NCBI GenBank assembly: GCA_013817465.1 | Contig: JACDCP010000080.1 | Location: 1-11,258 of the forward strand | Length of the DNA stretch: 11,258 nt | Direction: 5' to 3' | DNA from: Gammaproteobacteria bacterium | GTDB taxonomy: Bacteria > Pseudomonadota > Gammaproteobacteria > Steroidobacterales > JACDCP01 | Shown: piece by piece, positions 1 to 6,165 of the stretch | How the letters are laid out: each line of letters begins with the position of its first letter | Numbering within the stretch: the stretch's first letter is position 1 | Made by a program: the position numbers and the translations under genes | Notes under the pieces: generated by a model | Told to the model about the DNA's origin: nothing | The model's database searches: none | Seen by the model: only the letters and a program-made list of their open reading frames with translations

Positions 1-237
1 GTCGACGGGAAAGCGCTGCGCAGGGCCATGCAGCAGGCGGTGCGCGGTGCCGGAATCGCTAAACCCGCGACACCGCACACGCTGCGCCACTCATTCGCCA
101 CGCACCTACTCGAATCGGGCTACGACATCCGCACCGTGCAGGAGCTGCTCGGCCATAAGGACGTGAGCACGACGATGATCTACACGCATGTCCTTAACCG
201 CGGCGGGCGTGGAGTGCGCAGCCCTCTGGACCTTTGA
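1..237 (+). CDS. intI: Integron integrase (IntI-type tyrosine recombinase), C-terminal part only
   Basis: Partial gene: the open frame runs in from the left edge and ends at TGA 235-237, leaving 78 residues of a protein usually about 320 long. Seen here is the end of a tyrosine recombinase catalytic domain: H26-x-x-R29 in the box beginning PHTLRHSFATHLL, then the LLGH box with H52, then the nucleophile Y61 in TTMIYTH. The tail after Y61 (THVLNRGG followed by GVRSPLD) is the ending typical of integron integrases and unlike XerC/XerD. IntI inserts and excises gene cassettes at attI and attC sites. The IntI-specific insert and the first catalytic Arg would lie left of the window. Since attI and cassettes normally lie beyond the 5' end of intI, any cassette array would also be to the left. 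All catalytic residues in the visible part are intact, so nothing suggests a pseudogene. The gene converges on the DUF2909-like gene. Confidence 0.88.
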   Translation, partial: VDGKALRRAMQQAVRGAGIAKPATPHTLRHSFATHLLESGYDIRTVQELLGHKDVSTTMIYTHVLNRGGRGVRSPLDL

Positions 238-266
238 CCGAGACTGCGAGTCCAGCGACGACGACC

Positions 267-282
267 GGCCGCACTACCGGCC
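267..282. terminator. Short GC hairpin between convergent genes, possible weak terminator
   Basis: GGCCG (267-271) and CGGCC (278-282) form a 5-bp inverted repeat around a 6-nt loop, in the 71-nt gap between intI and the convergent small membrane-protein gene. The position suits a shared transcription end, but there is no T-run on either strand, so this is not a canonical intrinsic terminator. The same bases also make a 7-bp direct repeat (ACCGGCC at 264-270 and 276-282). Nothing else is visible in the gap, and no attC-like core sites were seen. Confidence 0.25.
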
Positions 283-308
283 TTGCGCAGCAATCTCTGG
301 GCGCTACA

Positions 309-521
309 CTACCCGGCGGGCATCATCCCGTGCGGCTGAATGACGCCGGTTGCCCACATCAGCAGCAGGAGCAGGAACAGGGCGACCGAAAGCCCGATGC
401 GCCAGGTCAGCGCCTTGACCATGCGTCTCGAATCGCTCTCGCCCTTGACCAGATGAAACAACCCCGAGCCGAGACTGAAGACGATCCCGATCAGTATGGC
501 AATGACGAGCAGCTCGGCCAT
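309..521 (-). CDS. Twin transmembrane protein, DUF2909-like, beside cox assembly genes
   Basis: A 70-residue protein on the minus strand, with ATG at 519-521 and stop TAG at 309-311. The start is supported by GGAG (complement of 528-531) six bases upstream. The protein is two hydrophobic helices (roughly residues 2-20 and 40-60) joined by a short polar loop rich in charged residues (KGESDSRR), with a short tail. This matches the small twin-transmembrane DUF2909 family, which I know as a conserved neighbour of the SURF1 gene in gammaproteobacterial cox clusters, usually in this divergent orientation. It would sit in the inner membrane. Its biochemical role is not known to me; a part in cytochrome oxidase assembly is inferred from location only. 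Longer minus-strand starts upstream would run into the SURF1 gene and have no protein-like character. Confidence 0.85.
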   Translation of the reverse strand: MAELLVIAILIGIVFSLGSGLFHLVKGESDSRRMVKALTWRIGLSVALFLLLLLMWATGVIQPHGMMPAG

Positions 522-547
522 GGCGCGCTCCGCATAGCGTGTGGCCC

Positions 548-552
548 GGGAG
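548..552 (+). promoter_or_regulatory. Ribosome binding site deciding the SURF1 start
   Basis: GGGAG at 548-552 lies six bases upstream of TTG 559. No comparable site precedes GTG 541, which favours the shorter SURF1 form. Confidence 0.5.
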
Positions 553-556
553 TATA
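551..556 (-). promoter_or_regulatory. Possible -10 element for the divergent DUF2909-like gene
   Basis: Read on the minus strand, 556-551 is TATACT, a good sigma70 -10 match. Transcription would start near 544 and give a leader of about 20 nt containing the GGAG ribosome site. No clear -35 is present at the expected distance, so this is a sequence match only. The element overlaps the SURF1 ribosome binding site on the other strand. Confidence 0.3.
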
Positions 557-558
557 AC

Positions 559-1302
559 TTGCCCCTGTCTTTCGGCGCGCGCGTGTTCCGCCCTGGCTGG
601 TTGCCGACGCTGGGCCTGCTTCTCCTGCTCCCGTTGCTGATCGGGCTCGGTGTCTGGCAACTGGATCGGGCGGCGCAGAAGCGCGAGTTGTTCGAGCAGT
701 TTGAGGCCGATGCCGGTGCCGCTTTATCGATCAATCGTGTCCATGAGATCGACGCGAGCGCTTTGCGTTATAGCAACGCGTCTGTCACCGGCCGCTACGA
801 TGGCGCGCATCAGTTTCTGCTCGACAGCATGACGCACGCCGGTCGGGTCGGTTATCACGTGCTCACGCCTTTGCGGCTTCCGGATGCGCGCCGCCATGTA
901 ATCGTGAACCGCGGCTGGGTGCCGGCGGGCGTAACTCGCGATGATTTGCCCGACGTGCCGGTCGAGGCAAATCTGCGCGAGCTCGGCGGTCGCATCGCTT
1001 TGCCGCCGCGCCCCGGTATACGACTCGAGCAGACGCCGGCAGACGGTGACGGCTGGCCCCAGGTCGTGTTCTATCCGACCATAGAGACACTCGAGACGCG
1101 TTTGGGTTATCCGCTCGACAATTACTTCCTGCTACTCGCGCCGCGTGAGCCCGATGGTTTCGTGCGCGAGTGGCGGCCCGATGTGCCTGGTCCGGCCAGG
1201 CATATCGGCTACGCGGTGCAGTGGTTTGCGCTCGCTCTGGCGCTTCTCATTATCTATGTCGTTGTGAATCTCGAGAAGCCGGATGCCGACCGGCGGGCCT
1301 GA
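559..1302 (+). CDS. SURF1 family cytochrome c oxidase assembly protein
   Basis: Inner-membrane assembly factor for heme-copper oxidases, thought to help place heme a/a3 in subunit I. It shows the SURF1 layout: an N-terminal transmembrane helix (about residues 14-32) running into GVWQLDR, a large external domain with GRYDG, the GRVGYHVLTPL stretch and VNRGW (116-120), then a C-terminal helix beginning YAVQWF (about 218-237). Length of 247 residues is normal. The start must be non-AUG: an in-frame TAG lies at 535-537 and the first in-frame Met is far inside the domain. TTG 559 is chosen because GGGAG (548-552) stands six bases before it. GTG 541 (253 residues) is possible but has no ribosome site, and GTG 583 would cut into the N-terminus. 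The next gene starts 20 nt before this one ends, implying an operon with translational coupling. Confidence 0.92.
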   Translation: MPLSFGARVFRPGWLPTLGLLLLLPLLIGLGVWQLDRAAQKRELFEQFEADAGAALSINRVHEIDASALRYSNASVTGRYDGAHQFLLDSMTHAGRVGYHVLTPLRLPDARRHVIVNRGWVPAGVTRDDLPDVPVEANLRELGGRIALPPRPGIRLEQTPADGDGWPQVVFYPTIETLETRLGYPLDNYFLLLAPREPDGFVREWRPDVPGPARHIGYAVQWFALALALLIIYVVVNLEKPDADRRA

Positions 1303-1888
1303 TCGGCCTGAAGTTACCGGCGGCAAGCGGCGTTTGGCCGTCCCGCTCGTCCTGTTCCTGCTGTTCCTCGGACCGCTCGTGCTCGCCTCCGTCTTGTACT
1401 TCGGCAGCTCGGACCTGCGGCCGCGAGAGACGGCCAATCACGGCGAGCTGATCCGGCCGCCCATCCCGCTGCCGGCGCTCGGTCTGCCGGAGGAGACGCT
1501 GCTGCGCGATGTCTGGACGCTCGTCTATATCGGTGCAGCTCCCTGCGACGATAGCTGCCGCGAAGCGCTCCATGAAACGCGCCAAGTGCGGCTCGCGCTG
1601 GGGCGAAAACGCGACCGCGTACGGCGACTCTATCTGCAAGCCGGGGCGAGCGGCATACCGCCGGATCTGCGCGCCCGGCATCCCGATCTGTCCATCGTGC
1701 CGATCGATGCGGAGCACTCGGCTCTTCTCGACGCCTTTCCGGGCGCGGATGGCGCGGCCATCGAATCGCACAAGATTTATGTCGTCGACCCGCTGGGCAA
1801 TCTCATGATGTATTACCCGCCGGGCGCGGACCCGAGTGGCCTGCTCGAGGATCTCGAGCGGCTGCTCCGGCTGTCGCACATTGGTTAG
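1283..1888 (+). CDS. SCO-like, membrane-anchored thioredoxin-fold protein of the cox assembly operon
   Basis: A 201-residue protein with a short cytoplasmic N-terminus, one transmembrane helix (about residues 19-40, VPLVLFLLFLGPLVLASVLY) and a periplasmic domain. That domain has C88-DDS-C92, a CxxxC pair after a hydrophobic strand, and later H163 followed by the strand YVVDPLGNLMMYY, a typical SCO/thioredoxin-type ending with DPxG. Classical SCO proteins bind copper through CxxxC plus a distant His, so C88, C92 and H163 are candidate ligands. That is inference: here His lies 7 residues before the DP proline, against 9 in the SCO proteins I recall. I know this gene as the conserved, usually 'hypothetical' member between SURF1 and ctaA in Pseudomonas-type clusters. 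It overlaps SURF1 by 20 nt and is followed by ctaA after 4 nt. A role in Cu or thiol handling for oxidase maturation is likely but unproven. Confidence 0.85.
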   Translation: MPTGGPDRPEVTGGKRRLAVPLVLFLLFLGPLVLASVLYFGSSDLRPRETANHGELIRPPIPLPALGLPEETLLRDVWTLVYIGAAPCDDSCREALHETRQVRLALGRKRDRVRRLYLQAGASGIPPDLRARHPDLSIVPIDAEHSALLDAFPGADGAAIESHKIYVVDPLGNLMMYYPPGADPSGLLEDLERLLRLSHIG

Positions 1889-1892
1889 CGGC

Positions 1893-2900
1893 ATGCTCTG
1901 GTTCCGCCCTCTTGCGCTCGCCGCCGCCGTGCTCACGCTGGCTGTGGTCGTGCTCGGGGCATGGGTGCGCTTGAACGACGCCGGGCTCGGTTGTCCGGAT
2001 TGGCCAGGTTGTTACGGTCAGGTCACCGTGCCGCAAACTGCGGCCGAGCTCGAGGCGGCGCAGGCCGCCTTTCCGGATCGCCCGCCCGAGCCCGGCAAAG
2101 CCTGGCTCGAGATGACCCACCGTTACGCCGCCGGCATCCTGGGTCTGTTGATCCTGGCAATCGCCGTCATCGCCTGGCGCCGGCGCGACGATCCGGAGCA
2201 ACGGGTATTCCTGCCCGTCTTTCTCGTGGCGCTGGTGATTTTTCAGGCGTTGCTCGGCATGTGGACCGTGACCCTGCTCCTGAAACCTATTCTCGTCGTG
2301 CTGCATTTGCTGGGAGGTATGACGACGCTCGCGCTGCTGTGGTGGCTGTATTTGTCGACCGACCCGAAGCGCCCGCCGCGCGCATTGGCCGCGCCGCCGC
2401 TGGGAATGGCCGCCGTGGCCGGTCTCATCATGCTCGGGTTGCAGATCGCGCTCGGCGGCTGGACCAGCGCCAACTATGCCGCGCTCGCCTGCCCTGATTT
2501 TCCGACTTGCCAGGCCGAGTGGTGGCCTGAGATGGATTTCGCCGACGGATTCGTGCTCTGGCGGGGCACGGGCATCGATTACGAAGGCGGAGTGCTCGAC
2601 AACGACGCACGCGTGGCAGTGCACATGACGCACCGCGTCGGCGCCATCGTGACCGCACTCGTGCTGTTCGCCATCGGAGGCACCGCGGTTTGGCGCGCGC
2701 GCACGCGCGGTGCGCGAGCGGCCGGAGCGTGGCTCATCGTGCTGGTCTGTCTGCAATGGGCGATCGCCGTGAGCATGCTCGCGCGAGGCTTGCCGGTCAT
2801 GCTCGCGACGGCCCACAATGCCATCGCGGCAATCCTCGTGCTCACCCTCGTTTACCTCATCTACAAATCATGGCGAATGCAGCCGACACCCGGACGTTGA
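1893..2900 (+). CDS. ctaA: Heme A synthase (COX15/CtaA)
   Basis: Integral membrane enzyme that oxidises the C8 methyl of heme O to the formyl group of heme A for aa3-type oxidases. The 335-residue length and about eight hydrophobic helices fit the family. The expected histidines are present: H76 (MTHRYAAG), H138 (VLHLLGG), H247 (HMTHRVGA) and H308 (TAHNAIAA). The signature NDAGLGCPDWPGC after helix 1 carries C34 and C40, and a matching segment in the second half, ACPDFPTC, carries C200 and C206, so both extracytoplasmic loops hold a cysteine pair. ATG 1893 is chosen because it opens directly onto helix 1; an upstream in-frame start at 1836 would add 19 unrelated residues inside the previous gene. 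Only 4 nt separate it from the SCO-like gene, and its last 31 nt overlap ctaB. Confidence 0.96.
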   Translation: MLWFRPLALAAAVLTLAVVVLGAWVRLNDAGLGCPDWPGCYGQVTVPQTAAELEAAQAAFPDRPPEPGKAWLEMTHRYAAGILGLLILAIAVIAWRRRDDPEQRVFLPVFLVALVIFQALLGMWTVTLLLKPILVVLHLLGGMTTLALLWWLYLSTDPKRPPRALAAPPLGMAAVAGLIMLGLQIALGGWTSANYAALACPDFPTCQAEWWPEMDFADGFVLWRGTGIDYEGGVLDNDARVAVHMTHRVGAIVTALVLFAIGGTAVWRARTRGARAAGAWLIVLVCLQWAIAVSMLARGLPVMLATAHNAIAAILVLTLVYLIYKSWRMQPTPGR

Positions 2901-3784
2901 GCGATCCATCTTTGGGCGCGCTGCTCGCGAGCCTGTATGCGCTCTGCAAGCCGCGCGTCGTCGCGCTGATCGTATTCACTGCCGTTGTGGGCATGCTTCT
3001 GGCGACGCCGGATCTGCCGCCACTCGGCGCATTGCTGTTCGGCACGCTCGGCATTGCATTCGCGGCAGCGTCCGCCGCCGCACTCAACCATGTGCTCGAT
3101 GCGCGTGTCGATGCGCAAATGCAGCGGACGCGCCACCGGCCGCTGCCGGCGGGGCGCATCAGCGGCACTCAGGCGGTGGTGTTTGCATTCGCCCTCGGCC
3201 TCGCCTCCATGCTGATGCTCGGCGTACTCGTCAATCCGCTGACGGCGCTGCTGACCTTCTGCTCGCTGATCGGCTATGCGGTGGTCTATACCTTGTATCT
3301 AAAGCGGGCCACGCCGCAGAACATCGTCATCGGCGGCGCTGCCGGCGCGGCGCCGCCGGTTCTCGGCTGGACGGCGGTCACCGGCAGCATCGATGCGCAC
3401 GCTTTGCTGCTCTTTCTCATCATCTTTGCCTGGACGCCTCCGCATTTCTGGGCGCTCGCGATCGCGCGCCGTGACGAGTATGCAAAGGTCGGCATCCCGA
3501 TGCTGCCGGTCACGCACGGCGACGCTTTCACGCGCCTGCACATTCTGCTGTATACCATCCTTCTCGTCCTCGTCACGCTGCTGCCGTATCTGACCCGCAT
3601 GAGCGGGCTGATCTACCTCGCGGCGGCGCTGCTGCTCGGCGCAGGCTTTCTCTACTACGCCGTGCGCCTCAAAGCCTCGGAGCGGCCCGAGCTGCCGATG
3701 CGAACCTTCGCGTTTTCGATCAAATACCTGACGGCGCTGTTCGCATTTCTGCTGATAGACCATTACTTGCCTTTTTATCTTTGA
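2870..3784 (+). CDS. ctaB: Protoheme IX farnesyltransferase (heme O synthase, CyoE/CtaB)
   Basis: Inner-membrane UbiA-family prenyltransferase that adds a farnesyl group to heme B to give heme O, the substrate of the neighbouring CtaA. The 304-residue protein has an N-terminal YALCKPRVV segment (K27, R29), the first prenyl-diphosphate/Mg motif N73-xxx-D77-xxx-D81 followed by the RTRHRPLPAGR stretch, a WTPPHFW loop (188-194) and the second polar motif RRDEYAKVGIPMLP with D202. Helices alternate through the rest, as in UbiA enzymes. ATG 2870 lies inside the end of ctaA (31-nt overlap) and gives the normal family N-terminus; the upstream extension is out-of-frame ctaA sequence. The overlap suggests the two enzymes are made together. 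In many gammaproteobacteria a SCO gene follows; here uvrD does. The name cyoE is equally used, but ctaB fits an aa3-oxidase context. Confidence 0.96.
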   Translation: MANAADTRTLSDPSLGALLASLYALCKPRVVALIVFTAVVGMLLATPDLPPLGALLFGTLGIAFAAASAAALNHVLDARVDAQMQRTRHRPLPAGRISGTQAVVFAFALGLASMLMLGVLVNPLTALLTFCSLIGYAVVYTLYLKRATPQNIVIGGAAGAAPPVLGWTAVTGSIDAHALLLFLIIFAWTPPHFWALAIARRDEYAKVGIPMLPVTHGDAFTRLHILLYTILLVLVTLLPYLTRMSGLIYLAAALLLGAGFLYYAVRLKASERPELPMRTFAFSIKYLTALFAFLLIDHYLPFYL

Positions 3785-3810
3785 ATCCGCCGCCGCCACT
3801 GGAACTGCTT

Positions 3811-3819
3811 TGTTAAAAT
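3811..3819 (+). promoter_or_regulatory. Extended -10 promoter for uvrD
   Basis: TGT at 3811-3813 directly precedes TAAAAT (3814-3819), giving the extended -10 form TGnTAAAAT. The 17-nt-upstream position (about 3791-3796) has no -35 match, which extended -10 promoters can tolerate. Transcription would begin near 3826, about two bases before the uvrD ATG. No LexA-type CTG-N10-CAG box is visible between ctaB and uvrD. Confidence 0.45.
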
Positions 3820-3827
3820 TCTCCGCA

Positions 3828-5993
3828 ATGTCCGCCGATCCCCTGCTCGAATCACTCAACGATGCCCAGCGTAACGCTGTTACCGCGCCGCTCGAGCCTG
3901 TGCTGGTGCTGGCCGGCGCCGGCAGCGGCAAGACGCGCGTGCTCGTGCATCGGGCGGCCTGGCTCATTCGCAACGCAGGCCTTTCGCCGCACGAGCTGCT
4001 GGCCGTCACGTTCACCAACAAGGCTGCCGCGGAAATGCGCGGGCGCATCGAGTGGCTGCTCGGCATGCCGTCCGGCGCGCTCTGGGTAGGCACTTTCCAT
4101 GGGCTCGCACATCGCCTGTTGCGCCGGCACTGGCGCGAAGCGGGCCTCAAGGAAGATTTCCAGATCCTCGACTCCGAGGACCAGCAGCGGCTGATCCGGC
4201 GTCTCGTCAAGAACCTGGAGCTCGACGAGGCGCGTTGGCCGGCGCGCGAGATTCAATGGTTCATCAATGCGCAGAAGGACGAGGGCCTGAGGCCGCGGCA
4301 CCTGACCGATGAAGGCAATCCACGGCGCCGCGAGCTCATCGAGTTGTACCGCGTCTATCAGGAGGCCTGCGAGCGCGCGGGACTGATCGATTTTGCCGAG
4401 CTGTTGCTGCGCGCGCACGAGCTGTGGCTGGAGCGCCCTGACGTACTCGAGCATTATGGCAACCGCTTCGCACACCTGCTGGTCGACGAATTTCAGGACA
4501 CCAACGCCATCCAGTACGCGTGGTTGCGGGTGCTGGCCGGCGAAACAAGCGTGCCCTTCGTCGTCGGCGACGACGACCAGTCCATCTATCGCTGGCGCGG
4601 CGCGCGCATCGAACATATTCACCAGTTCACCCAGGACTTCCCCGGCGCGCACGTCATTCGTCTCGAACAGAATTATCGTTCGACGGGCACCATTCTGAAC
4701 GCCGCGAACGCGCTCATCAGTCACAACGCCAAGCGCATGGGCAAGAATCTCTGGACCGCCGGCCAGGACGGCGAACCGATCCAGCTCTATCGCGCCTTCA
4801 ACGAGCGGGACGAGGCCGACTTCGTGACCGCTCGCATACGCGATTGGGTTGAACAGGGTAATCTGCGCAGCGAGGCTGCGATCTTATATCGCTCGAACGC
4901 GCAGTCACGCAGCTTTGAGGAGACGCTGTTGTACGCGCGCGTTCCCTACCGAGTGTACGGGGGCCTGCGGTTCTTCGAGCGCGCGGAAGTCAAGGATGCG
5001 CTGGCGTATCTGCGACTGGTTGCGAACCGCGCCGACGATGCATCGTTCGAACGCGTCGTAAATCTGCCCGCTCGCGGCATCGGCGCGCGCACGGTCGATG
5101 TGCTGCGCGATCACGCCCGCGCCAATGCCAGCTCGTTGTGGCTGGCGGCGGGCGCCCTCATCAACGGCCGGCTGCCGGGTCGCGCCGCCAATGCCGTGCA
5201 CGGCTTTCTGCAGCTCATCGAGTCGATGGCGCAGGCGACGCAGGGATCCGAGCTGCACGCGCAAGTGGATCATGTCATAGGCGCCAGCGGTCTGGTGGAG
5301 CACTACCGGAAGGAAACCGGCGAGCGCGGCGAAGCGCGCATCGAGAACCTCGAGGAGCTCGTAAGCGCCGCGCGCGGGTTCGTTGCGGACGAGGAGGACG
5401 GCGTTTCACCGCTCGCGGGCTTTCTCTCGCACGCGGCGCTCGAGGCCGGTGACAACCAGGCCGGCGCGGGCGAGGATTGCGTGCAGCTCATGACCCTGCA
5501 CTCCGCGAAGGGCCTGGAGTTTCCGCTCGTGTTTCTCTGCGGCATGGAGGACGGTCTGTTTCCGCACCGGCGTTCGCTCGACGACGCCGGCGGGCTGGAG
5601 GAGGAGCGGCGGCTCTGCTATGTCGGCGCGACGCGCGCCATGCGCTATCTGTACCTGACGTACGCCGAGCAGCGCCGCCTGCACGGCGTCGACAGCTTCG
5701 GTCAACCGTCCCGTTTCATCCGTGAAATCCCCGCTGAGCTGGTCGAGGAGATCCGGCCGCGCATCAAGGTGAGCATGCCGCAGCGAGCCATGCACCGGCG
5801 CACGCTGCCACACCGTGACGATCCGCCGGCCGGCGTGCGCCTCGGGCAACGCGTGCGCCATCGCAAGTTCGGCGAAGGCATCATACTAAACAGTGAAGGC
5901 CAGGGCGCGCGCGCGCGTGTGCAAGTGAACTTCGAGCGCGACGGCATCAAGTGGCTAGAGATGGCCTATGCCAATCTGGAGCTTGTCTCATGA
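3828..5993 (+). CDS. uvrD: DNA helicase II (UvrD), superfamily 1A
   Basis: ATP-driven 3'-5' helicase acting in nucleotide excision repair and mismatch repair in the cytoplasm. At 721 residues it is almost the same length as E. coli UvrD (720). SF1 motifs appear in order: Walker A GAGSGKT (30-36), motif Ia TFTNKAAAEM, Ib GTFHGLAHRLLR, Walker B DEFQD (220-224), motif III GDDDQSIYRWRGA (247-259), motif IV QNYRST (281-286), motif V MTLHSAKGLEF (555-565) and motif VI VGATRA (599-604). The C-terminus holds the UvrD/PcrA tail with GQRVRHRKFGEG, ending in a small beta-rich segment, which favours UvrD over Rep. ATG 3828 is chosen; TTG 3810 is in frame but overlaps the probable -10 element. No Shine-Dalgarno sequence precedes the ATG. 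It stands 43 nt after ctaB and is likely transcribed separately at least in part. Confidence 0.95.
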   Translation: MSADPLLESLNDAQRNAVTAPLEPVLVLAGAGSGKTRVLVHRAAWLIRNAGLSPHELLAVTFTNKAAAEMRGRIEWLLGMPSGALWVGTFHGLAHRLLRRHWREAGLKEDFQILDSEDQQRLIRRLVKNLELDEARWPAREIQWFINAQKDEGLRPRHLTDEGNPRRRELIELYRVYQEACERAGLIDFAELLLRAHELWLERPDVLEHYGNRFAHLLVDEFQDTNAIQYAWLRVLAGETSVPFVVGDDDQSIYRWRGARIEHIHQFTQDFPGAHVIRLEQNYRSTGTILNAANALISHNAKRMGKNLWTAGQDGEPIQLYRAFNERDEADFVTARIRDWVEQGNLRSEAAILYRSNAQSRSFEETLLYARVPYRVYGGLRFFERAEVKDALAYLRLVANRADDASFERVVNLPARGIGARTVDVLRDHARANASSLWLAAGALINGRLPGRAANAVHGFLQLIESMAQATQGSELHAQVDHVIGASGLVEHYRKETGERGEARIENLEELVSAARGFVADEEDGVSPLAGFLSHAALEAGDNQAGAGEDCVQLMTLHSAKGLEFPLVFLCGMEDGLFPHRRSLDDAGGLEEERRLCYVGATRAMRYLYLTYAEQRRLHGVDSFGQPSRFIREIPAELVEEIRPRIKVSMPQRAMHRRTLPHRDDPPAGVRLGQRVRHRKFGEGIILNSEGQGARARVQVNFERDGIKWLEMAYANLELVS

Positions 5994-6087
5994 TTGTCTG
6001 TGAATCGCATTGTCACCCACTCGCCCCCCGGCAAGACGCCGCGTGCGCAACAGCCCAAGGCGGCTTTCCGGCGTCGCGGTGAATCAT

Positions 6088-6114
6088 TTGACAAGCTCGC
6101 AACTGATGTAGAAT
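6088..6114 (+). promoter_or_regulatory. Sigma70-type promoter upstream of trkA
   Basis: TTGACA (6088-6093) is a perfect -35 hexamer and TAGAAT (6109-6114) a five-of-six -10. The spacer is 15 bp, shorter than the preferred 17, which may lower basal strength. Transcription would start near 6121, leaving a leader of about 45 nt before trkA. This is the only notable element in the 172-nt gap between uvrD and trkA (5994-6165), apart from weak short inverted repeats; no RNA gene was recognised there. Confidence 0.6.
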
Positions 6115-6165
6115 GTTGCGGATCTCGCGCCTGGCCACCTCTGCGGACGATCACTCGGCGGGCCT

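Noticed and set aside
238..308. Possible attC or attI site next to intI
   Set aside because: No matching RYYYAAC/GTTRRRY core pair was seen, and attI normally lies at the 5' side of intI, which is outside the window.
234..557. Plus-strand open frame across the intI-SURF1 gap
   Set aside because: It overlaps the better supported minus-strand twin-TM gene, has no family resemblance, and has no ribosome site.
1803..2816. Minus-strand open frame (337 codons) opposite ctaA
   Set aside because: It is low-complexity, very rich in Arg, His and Gln, and lies exactly opposite a clear CtaA; a mirror of its codon pattern.
6035..6075. Inverted repeats GACGCCG/CGGCGTC and AGCC/GGCT-TTT after uvrD as a terminator
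   Set aside because: The first has a loop of nearly 30 nt and the second only a 4-bp stem with three Ts; neither is a convincing intrinsic terminator.
6115..6165. Possible tRNA or small RNA right after the strong promoter
   Set aside because: Only about 45 nt lie before trkA, with no cloverleaf, no GTTC-type T-loop and no terminator; it reads as a 5' leader.
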